64,000 nt of DNA from Bacillus sp. 103mf (GTDB taxonomy: Bacteria > Bacillota > Bacilli > Bacillales > Bacillaceae_G). Of this stretch, positions 57,759-64,000 are shown in pieces. The stretch spans positions 226,592 to 290,591 of the forward strand of contig NZ_FPAF01000002.1 in the NCBI RefSeq assembly GCF_900116295.1, given 5' to 3'. The position numbers were made by a program, and so were the translations under genes. Under the pieces are notes generated by a model. That model had not been told where the DNA came from, made no database searches, and saw only the letters and a program-made list of their open reading frames with translations. Positions within the stretch are counted from its first letter, which is position 1. The number at the start of each line of letters is the position of its first letter.

Positions 57759-58844
57759 CTATGAAGTAGTCAGGCGTTCTACAATTTCTAGCAATCGGTT
57801 GTTAAACTGTACCTCTCCCCAATGGGAGGCGCGTTTTTTCCCTTTATCCACCAAACTTCGACATAACTCATCTTCTGTCCATAGACGCTTTACGCAATGC
57901 GCAATTTCAGTTACGGATGCGGGATCAAAAAGTAAAGCCGCATCACCAACCTGATCCGGAATTCCGTAAACACATGATGTTGCCACCGGACACCCCATAA
58001 CAAATGCCTCCAATTGTGGAATATTTGTCGGCCCAAAAAACGTAGGCATCACCAAAGCTCGTGCACGCCGGTAAAACTCAGGAATATCTTGATTAGATAC
58101 ATGACCAATCAAGTGAACATTGGTTCCAAGATTTAGCTCTTTTACGTATTGCAGAACCTTTTTATAACCATTGTGTTTTGAACCGACTAATACCAGCTTA
58201 AGATCCGGAAGTTCCTCTTTTAACAAGTCTATAGCGGAAAGTAGTCCAACATGATTTTTATGCTGCCAAAAATGCGCCGGATAGAAAATAAATTTAGGAG
58301 GAAGCTTGTATTTGTCATCAAAACTAGGAGTAGCCTCATACTTGTAGATATATTTTGGAGGGATGTAAGGTAAAATAAAAATTTGATCTTCAGATACCCC
58401 ATAACACTCCTGAACATGCCTCTTACCCACCTCTGAGTCTACCAATACGCCTTTTGTATACCTGCAAATATTTTGATAGCTCTCTTCCCGCGATTCATAT
58501 TCGCCGTTTTTGGATACCTCCGGGAACCTTTTTTCATATCGATGCATTAAATCATGAATAGTTGAAAGTACAGGGACTGTTTTTTGATAACCCAAACTCT
58601 CTTGAGACGGCAAAATCCACAAATCACATGGGTAATCTTCCAGCAATCGATCTATTGTGGAAGTATATACTTTTATGAATGAATAAGACTTAAGCTCCTT
58701 TTCCCAGAATTGGTGCATATAATGGACAACAACCTCGAAATGCTCCTGCGGAAAGGAAGCAACAGCATCAAGTATGTTAAGATTATATTGGTAGGTACCT
58801 CCATATTCAGGTGTGCAGCTTAGAAGCACCCTTATTCTTTTCAT
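57759..58844 (-). CDS. GT4 family glycosyltransferase
   Basis: A 361-residue GT-B enzyme: KRIRVLLSCTPEYGGTYQYN, FYPAHFWQHKNHVGLL, LVLVGSKHNGYKKVLQYVKE, GHVSNQDIPEFYRRARALVMPTFFGPTN, and QLEAFVMGCPVATSCV. The start overlaps the preceding methyltransferase stop by four bases (ATGA). Last gene of the more GC-rich operon. Confidence 0.93.
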   Translation of the reverse strand: MKRIRVLLSCTPEYGGTYQYNLNILDAVASFPQEHFEVVVHYMHQFWEKELKSYSFIKVYTSTIDRLLEDYPCDLWILPSQESLGYQKTVPVLSTIHDLMHRYEKRFPEVSKNGEYESREESYQNICRYTKGVLVDSEVGKRHVQECYGVSEDQIFILPYIPPKYIYKYEATPSFDDKYKLPPKFIFYPAHFWQHKNHVGLLSAIDLLKEELPDLKLVLVGSKHNGYKKVLQYVKELNLGTNVHLIGHVSNQDIPEFYRRARALVMPTFFGPTNIPQLEAFVMGCPVATSCVYGIPDQVGDAALLFDPASVTEIAHCVKRLWTEDELCRSLVDKGKKRASHWGEVQFNNRLLEIVERLTTS

Positions 58845-59596
58845 AATTTTCGCCCCACATAACATACATTCCATGTCTCAAACCCGGGGGATGCCCTTGT
58901 CATAAATTCGAAGCACTCTTCCAGTTGGATTCCGGCTCTTTTCAGCATCATATCGATTTCAGGCGTAAACAAATAGCGAATCCGGTGAGATTCTTTAATT
59001 TCTTCCACAGTTCCGTTATGTTTATCTTTAACGAACATATGATAACGAACATCAACTACATTTTCATTTTCATATATGGTCGGTTGCGCGATTCGAGTAA
59101 CAATTATATTATCGTTCTCCAATTCCTTAAGACGAACAGAGGGACGCTGGTTAAGCACAGCAGGGCCATACCAACAGTCAAAAATAAATAGCCCTCCCTT
59201 ATGGAGATGTTTAGATACGTTTTGGAAGGCTAGCTGCAAATCTTCATTGTTGTGAAGATAACACATGACATGAAATAAAGAAATCGCAGCATCAAAGACT
59301 TCAGGCAAACTTAAAGTACATAGATCTCCAAGCTGAAAACGCAGACGTCCGGGAATTTCAGACTTTTGTGCGATAGTTAGCATCGATTCACTTCGATCTA
59401 CACCTAGTACTTGATACCTTCGCTGAGCAAGGAGATGCGCATGCTTTCCCGTACCACAGCCGAGATCAATTACGGTTACTGCTTCCGGATGCAAACGTTG
59501 AATACATTGGTCGACAAAGCTTGCTTCCCCGATGTAATCTTTGTCCTGATATAATAAATTGTAGTAATTGGAATACGAGTTACTAAAAACATTCAT
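58841..59596 (-). CDS. Class I SAM-dependent methyltransferase
   Basis: A 251-residue protein. VTVIDLGCGTGKHAHLLAQR is SAM motif I; FDAAISLFHVMCYL follows. Probably N- or O-methylates an amino sugar made by the neighbouring aminotransferase. GGGGGAG before ATG; four-base overlap with the aminotransferase gene. Confidence 0.92.
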   Translation of the reverse strand: MNVFSNSYSNYYNLLYQDKDYIGEASFVDQCIQRLHPEAVTVIDLGCGTGKHAHLLAQRRYQVLGVDRSESMLTIAQKSEIPGRLRFQLGDLCTLSLPEVFDAAISLFHVMCYLHNNEDLQLAFQNVSKHLHKGGLFIFDCWYGPAVLNQRPSVRLKELENDNIIVTRIAQPTIYENENVVDVRYHMFVKDKHNGTVEEIKESHRIRYLFTPEIDMMLKRAGIQLEECFEFMTRASPGFETWNVCYVGRKL

Positions 59597-60726
59597 TGTA
59601 TATCTCCCCCTTCTATAATTGTTTTTAGAGCAGACGTAACATGAATCCTTTGCTCAGCTGTGAGGGCTAAACCACTTGGGATATAAAATCCCCTCCGTGC
59701 CAGCCTTTCGGCAACTGGATAAGATTCCTTTGAAAACAGCCCCATTCGACGGAAAACCGGTTGCTCATGCATTGGCCAAAAAAAGGAGCGCGTGCCAATA
59801 TGCTTCTGTTCCAGTTTCCTCATCATTTCATTTGCTGCAAAAGGTACCTCATCCTTCAGCACAATTCCATAGACCCAATAGATATTAGTAGCATAACTAT
59901 TGAATTCCAGTGGCAGTTGAAAACATCCAATATCCGAGAGCACTGCCGTATAGTGTTTTCCGGTTGTTCGCTTGCGCTGGATGATATCGTCAATCCGCTC
60001 CAACTGGGCCAGACCGACGGCTGCCTGAAGATTTGTCATACGGAAGTTATACCCCAATTCTTCGTGAGCATATCGATTCTTCGGATTAAAACAAAGATTA
60101 CGCGTCAAGGAACAATGTTCTGCCAGCTCCTCAGAATCCGTTAAAACCATCCCGCCTTCTCCAGTCGTGATATGCTTGTTCGCATAAAAGCTAAACGTGC
60201 TTATATCCCCCATGCTGCCGCAAAATTCCCCCTTATAGGTTTGCCCGATCGCCTCAGACGCATCTTCGATCACCTTCAAGCGGTATTTCTCAGCCAACCG
60301 GAGCACCGGTTCCATATCGACCGGAAGTCCGTAAATATGAACGACCATAATTGCCTTTGTTTTCGGGGTGATTTTTTTCTCGATTTGTCCCACATCCATA
60401 TTCCATGTAACAGGATCGCTATCAACCAATACTGGTACACATCCTCGGCGTATAATTGCCGAGGCACACGAGATTATTGTAAAGGTAGGAAGGATAATTT
60501 CGCTTCCTTGCTCCAAATTCAGCGCAGCAACAGCCAATTCAAGTGCGGCAGTGCCGTTACAAACGGCGATTGCATATTTCCTCCCAACATAAGCAGCCAC
60601 TTTTTGTTCGAATTTCTTCACAAATGGGCCTTCACCAGAAACCCATCCGGACTTTATACTTTCCACCAAATAGTTTTTTTCATTCCCATTTAATAAAGGT
60701 TCATTAACAGGGATAGGCTTGTTCAT
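59593..60726 (-). CDS. DegT/DnrJ/EryC1-type sugar aminotransferase
   Basis: A 377-residue PLP enzyme similar to perosamine synthases: SGWVSGEGPFVKKFEQKVA, CNGTAALELAVAAL, EDASEAIGQTYKGEFCGSMG, and the PLP Lys in FSFYANKHITTGEGG. Aminates a 3- or 4-keto NDP-sugar. Overlaps the cupin gene by four bases, which suggests consecutive steps in one pathway. Confidence 0.93.
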   Translation of the reverse strand: MNKPIPVNEPLLNGNEKNYLVESIKSGWVSGEGPFVKKFEQKVAAYVGRKYAIAVCNGTAALELAVAALNLEQGSEIILPTFTIISCASAIIRRGCVPVLVDSDPVTWNMDVGQIEKKITPKTKAIMVVHIYGLPVDMEPVLRLAEKYRLKVIEDASEAIGQTYKGEFCGSMGDISTFSFYANKHITTGEGGMVLTDSEELAEHCSLTRNLCFNPKNRYAHEELGYNFRMTNLQAAVGLAQLERIDDIIQRKRTTGKHYTAVLSDIGCFQLPLEFNSYATNIYWVYGIVLKDEVPFAANEMMRKLEQKHIGTRSFFWPMHEQPVFRRMGLFSKESYPVAERLARRGFYIPSGLALTAEQRIHVTSALKTIIEGGDIQ

Positions 60727-61160
60727 GGCTCATCCCTCAGAATGACCTGCCTAGAGGAAACTCCCGAAAACCTTGTTTTGTCTCTAGATTCGACATACGG
60801 ACCTTGCTTTACTTCAATTATTTCCACGTCTTCCAGCACCTTGAAGCCATGGCCTCCGGCTGCGAGCAGAATCGTGTCTCCTGCTGTAAGCAGAACACTT
60901 TCTAGATAGATCATATTTTCATCGTAAAAGTCCACTCGAAGCTTCCCCTTTTTTATAAAGAGCACTTCTTGTGTATATTTAACTTCTCGGTGAACTGTAT
61001 GATGCACATGAGGTCGAATTATTGTTCCTGAGGGATGATTCAAAAAGGCCAGTTGCTGAGAAAAGTCGTAAGGGGTAACAAAATGAATCCCCGGCTGGGA
61101 AAAATCCTTCGAGACAATAATCGCAAGCAGACGCTCTTCATATATGATTTCCCGTATCAA
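60723..61160 (-). CDS. Cupin-fold sugar isomerase/epimerase-like (WxcM-type)
   Basis: A protein of 145 residues from TTG 61160 (148 from GTG 61169). TIIRPHVHHTVHREVKYTQEVLFIKKGKLRV and DTILLAAGGHGFKVLEDVEIIEVKQGPY are the two cupin motifs, as in WxcM/FdtA-type proteins that isomerise 4-keto-6-deoxy NDP-sugars to the 3-keto form before amination. Function fits the next gene. Confidence 0.78.
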   Translation of the reverse strand: MIREIIYEERLLAIIVSKDFSQPGIHFVTPYDFSQQLAFLNHPSGTIIRPHVHHTVHREVKYTQEVLFIKKGKLRVDFYDENMIYLESVLLTAGDTILLAAGGHGFKVLEDVEIIEVKQGPYVESRDKTRFSGVSSRQVILRDEP

Positions 61161-61325
61161 GCACCTCACCTCTAATGCTATAAGATATGATAAGATATGT
61201 AGAGTAAGGGACCATTATTCCTAAGATAACTCGTTTTTTAAATCTACTTTCTGATCATACATCAGGCAAGCCTTGATATTCTTACTACTTGTGTTGGCGA
61301 TGTCGGTTCCAATGATAACAAAAAA

Positions 61326-61353
61326 GCGAAGTCATCTTCTTTAGAAACTCCGC
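61326..61353 (-). terminator. Terminator after the GT2 gene
   Basis: GCGGAGT/ACTTCGC arms, then T6 on the minus strand. Confidence 0.7.
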
Positions 61354-61370
61354 CTCAAATCCTTTCTTAA

Positions 61371-62168
61371 CTACAATATGTTCTTATCTTCTTCTAAATG
61401 CATCAGCTGTTTCCACAACCCCTCCGGATTCTGTGATACTATATAATAAAAATATTGATTCAACCATTGATCCGAAACAGAGCCATAATTTTTAATACTT
61501 GCTCTAATGATTTCCGGGAGTCCGACGTCAAAATATTTTGTCATGGTCTTGCTATCCTTGTGCATTCTAGAAGTTGCCAGAACATCATCAATAAAACCGA
61601 TCGGATAGTGTTTAGAAATTCTCATCCATAATTCGTAATCCATGCAAAAATGAAATTGCTCATCTATTTCGCCTACCGTATCAAATACTTCTTTACGTAT
61701 AAATGCCGCAGGCTGACAAATAATACATCCTTCGTATAGCCGCTTTCGATTAAAAGGCTCAACAGGATAGGGACCAAGCACCTCATTCTGTTCATCCGTA
61801 TAGTTTGCTCGTCCATACACCATTCCCCATTTCGGGTTTTGCTGCAGAGCGGACACCGCTCTTTTTACGGCATGAGGCATATAAGTATCATCTGAATTCA
61901 GCCAACCTATAATTTCTCCTTTTGCCATATCAAGTCCCTTATTAATGGCATGAGATTGCCCCCGATCTTTTTCCGATACCCAGCGAAAACGTTCTCCGAG
62001 GTAATTGTATGACTGTAAAATTTCTGCTGTGCTGTCTGTTGACCCTCCATCAATGACGATATGCTCTAAATTAGGATAATCTTGAGAAAGCACACTTTCA
62101 ATCGTTTCTTGAATAAACTTATCCTGTTGATAGGAAGGCGTAATAATACTAACAAGCGGTTGATCCAT
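61371..62168 (-). CDS. GT2 family glycosyltransferase
   Basis: A 265-residue GT2: VSIITPSYQQDKFIQETIES, LEHIVIDGGSTDSTAEIL, GEIIGWLNSDDTYMPHAV (DxD-like SDD) and HFCMDYELWMRI. AAGGAGG before ATG. It lies between the GC-rich operon and the fucosyltransferase-like pair. Confidence 0.94.
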   Translation of the reverse strand: MDQPLVSIITPSYQQDKFIQETIESVLSQDYPNLEHIVIDGGSTDSTAEILQSYNYLGERFRWVSEKDRGQSHAINKGLDMAKGEIIGWLNSDDTYMPHAVKRAVSALQQNPKWGMVYGRANYTDEQNEVLGPYPVEPFNRKRLYEGCIICQPAAFIRKEVFDTVGEIDEQFHFCMDYELWMRISKHYPIGFIDDVLATSRMHKDSKTMTKYFDVGLPEIIRASIKNYGSVSDQWLNQYFYYIVSQNPEGLWKQLMHLEEDKNIL

Positions 62169-62210
62169 GTATATACCTCCTTGTTTTCATTTCATTCTTA
62201 ATAGGCTTAT

Positions 62211-63149
62211 TTATAGAAGCTTAATTGTTCCTTCCGGCCAATCTTTTAGACGACTGACTGCTACTGAAACATTAGAAGTATGATTACCGATAAAATAATC
62301 GCATTTCATGGCTAGATACGTATCTCTAATAATATCTACACCTTTCTGTATTGTACTATAATAAGGTACACCACCATTATGCACAGAAACATGATCATAA
62401 GGTGTTCGCTGGCAGTTAGTATAAATTAATTTATTACCATACAATCCTTTATATCTTGTCAAAATACTCTCAGAATCTGTTAGCAAAAAAATAGATGCTG
62501 TCGGATTATTTATTAGATAATGATCAATTTCTTGCGGATATAAGTCATTAACCTGATATAAATCCGGACGCTCATTAATTTTGTCGCTACCACGAATATG
62601 CACTCCTAAAATAGGATATTTATTTTCCGTATTTTTAAGATAAAAGTCTTCGATTTCAGCAGATAGATAAGGTTGCAATTTAAAGTATTTTCGATAAAGA
62701 TAGTCATATACATCTTTAACCCCCAAACCATATGCCGGGTGACCTTCTTTAATCCATTGTGTAAGATAGTCTACATAAATGTGCACATTACTTACCAACA
62801 CATTTTCAGGTCTACTAAAAACACTAGCTATAGCTACATACTCCAAATCTGTTAAATCTTTTGTACCTGGAAAACGTAAATTACTATAATTCCATTTTGA
62901 TGGATAGCAGGTATAATTTTCTTTTTCAAGATCGTAAACGGAATAATTTGATACAGGCAAAAAATACATTGTAAATGCATCTTTAACGAATGGAGCCTCA
63001 GAAGCATACAAAGAATCGGCTCCCCAAAAAATAACGGGAATGCGGTCGGTGAGTTCAGCGATTAAAAGTTGACCGGCAACATGTGATATATCTGACCAGA
63101 AACCGTTTTCCCAAGCTTTGATTAACAAAAAGCGATTACTTTCGTTCAC
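62211..63149 (-). CDS. NodZ/O-FucT-like glycosyltransferase
   Basis: A 312-residue protein starting GTG after AAGGA. FLLIKAWENGFWSDISHVAGQLLIAELTDRIPVIFWG resembles the N-terminal acceptor domain of GT23/GT11-type fucosyltransferases. PILGVHIRGSDKINERPDL has the HxRGxDK motif that binds GDP-fucose, ASIFLLTDSESIL is the second substrate motif, and HTSNVSVAVSRL ends the domain. GDP-fucose use is a family inference. Confidence 0.8.
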   Translation of the reverse strand: MNESNRFLLIKAWENGFWSDISHVAGQLLIAELTDRIPVIFWGADSLYASEAPFVKDAFTMYFLPVSNYSVYDLEKENYTCYPSKWNYSNLRFPGTKDLTDLEYVAIASVFSRPENVLVSNVHIYVDYLTQWIKEGHPAYGLGVKDVYDYLYRKYFKLQPYLSAEIEDFYLKNTENKYPILGVHIRGSDKINERPDLYQVNDLYPQEIDHYLINNPTASIFLLTDSESILTRYKGLYGNKLIYTNCQRTPYDHVSVHNGGVPYYSTIQKGVDIIRDTYLAMKCDYFIGNHTSNVSVAVSRLKDWPEGTIKLL

Positions 63150-63169
63150 AAATATTCCTTCCCTTTATA

Positions 63170-63192
63170 TTATATTGTATTGTATTGTATTA
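63170..63192 (-). repeat. Short pentanucleotide repeat (ATTGT)
   Basis: TATATTGTATTGTATTGTATT just upstream of the fucosyltransferase-like gene start; three or four imperfect units. Confidence 0.6.
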
Positions 63193-63258
63193 CTAAGTTT
63201 TCTCGTCTTAAAGTTCTTTAGTAATTTCATTCGATACTGATTATATGCTGTCAATTTT

Positions 63259-64000
63259 TCAATACTGAATAAGCTTAATTGTCCCTGCCGGCCAATCTTT
63301 TAGACAACTAACCGCTACAGAAACATTAGAATAATCGGCACCAATAAAATGATCGCATTTCGTGGCAAGGTACGTGTCTTTAATAATATCTATACCCTTC
63401 TGTTGTTTGTTACAAAAAGGTAATCCTGCATGCACTGAAAAATTTTCATCAGATGTTCGTATGGAGTCGGTATAAATTAATTTATTACCATATAACTCTC
63501 GATATCTTGCCAAAATATTTTCACTATCTGTAAGCAAAAATATAGCAGCCGTCGGATTATTTTGTAGATAATTATCAATTTCAAGAGGATATAAGTTATT
63601 AAGCTGATATAAATGGGGAAACTCGTTAATTTTGTCACTGCCACGAATATGCAGCCCTAACAAAGGATGTTTATGCTTCATATTCTTAAAGTAAAAATCT
63701 TCGATTTCAGCAGATAAATAAGGTTGTAGTTTCAAATATTTTTGATACAGATAGCTGTATGCATCTGGATACCCCATACGACATGCTGGGTGACTTTTGT
63801 TAATCCATTGTGTAAAATCGTGTACATAAATGTGACGGGTACTTACCAATACATTTTCTAATTTAGTAAAATAATCAGCTACATTGACTACATCATGAAT
63901 ATCCCTCAATCGTAAATTATCACGATTCCATCTGGATGGATAATATGTGTAATACTCATGTGCAAGATCATCAACGGAGTAATTTGATACAGGCAAAAAA
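63259..64000 (-). CDS. NodZ/O-FucT-like glycosyltransferase, second copy (5' truncated by the window)
   Basis: About 247 residues of a protein collinear with the previous gene: FLPVSNYSVDDLAHEYYTY, PYLSAEIEDFYFKNM, LLGLHIRGSDKINEFPHL and AAIFLLTDSENIL. Long blocks are identical or nearly so between the copies, with variable stretches in the HVSVHNGG/NFSVHAG region that may set acceptor specificity. It continues past 64000. Confidence 0.8.
   Translation of the reverse strand, partial: FLPVSNYSVDDLAHEYYTYYPSRWNRDNLRLRDIHDVVNVADYFTKLENVLVSTRHIYVHDFTQWINKSHPACRMGYPDAYSYLYQKYLKLQPYLSAEIEDFYFKNMKHKHPLLGLHIRGSDKINEFPHLYQLNNLYPLEIDNYLQNNPTAAIFLLTDSENILARYRELYGNKLIYTDSIRTSDENFSVHAGLPFCNKQQKGIDIIKDTYLATKCDHFIGADYSNVSVAVSCLKDWPAGTIKLIQY

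Overview
The window looks like chromosomal DNA of a Bacillus cereus group organism. It is AT-rich, uses Bacillus-type ribosome binding sites, and carries odhAB, a trpEGDCFBA operon behind tandem T-box leaders, the yjcA/yjcD/yjcF/yjcG/yjcH neighbourhood, spore coat and exosporium genes (CotO-like, ExsY/CotY-like), and many copies of a roughly 160-200 bp dispersed repeat resembling the bcr repeats of this group. No rRNA, tRNA or CRISPR array was seen.

Layout. 0-4.5 kb: a YdeI/OmdA-type protein, an amino-acid permease behind two tandem T-box leaders, and an EamA transporter. 4.6-6.6 kb: an IS605-type element with only a TnpB-related gene, hairpins at both ends and a 16-bp perfect inverted repeat beside the ribosome binding site. 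6.7-9.3 kb: a minus-strand cluster (DUF4176, a possible EspG-like protein, a membrane protein, a small fragment, an immunity-like protein) that looks like the accessory part of a type VII secretion/LXG toxin locus without the toxin. 11.2-15.5 kb: odhA-odhB with a cre-like site upstream. 17-21.8 kb: a more GC-rich block with a two-component system, a membrane protein with two CxxCG motifs and a WGR/beta-propeller protein, probably acquired. 22-27 kb: housekeeping and transport genes. 27.3-34.3 kb: the trp operon and its two Trp T-boxes. 34.5-42.9 kb: putP, a BIG2 protein, a DMT transporter, yjcH-yjcG-yjcF and a yjcD-like helicase, separated by dispersed repeats including a three-unit tandem array.

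43-64 kb is a spore-surface region: a Q-rich small protein with a sigma-K-like promoter, YjcA (DUF1360), an ExsY/CotY-like protein, CotO, a glycine-rich surface protein, and a large set of sugar-nucleotide and glycosyltransferase genes (GalU, Ugd, a UXS-like decarboxylase, GalE, several GT2, GT4 and GT-D enzymes, a DegT aminotransferase, a cupin, two methyltransferases and two tandem NodZ/O-FucT-like proteins). GalU and Ugd would make UDP-glucuronate and the UXS-like enzyme UDP-xylose or a 4-keto-pentose. The other genes would build and modify a glycan, most simply one decorating the exosporium; that role is inferred from context.

Most notable: the lone TnpB-related element with its palindromic leader; the toxin-less T7SS module; tandem T-boxes on a permease with Phe as the likely effector; a glycosyltransferase gene whose frame is intact but lacks a normal start codon; dispersed repeats nested inside other repeats; and duplicated fucosyltransferase-like genes at the right edge.
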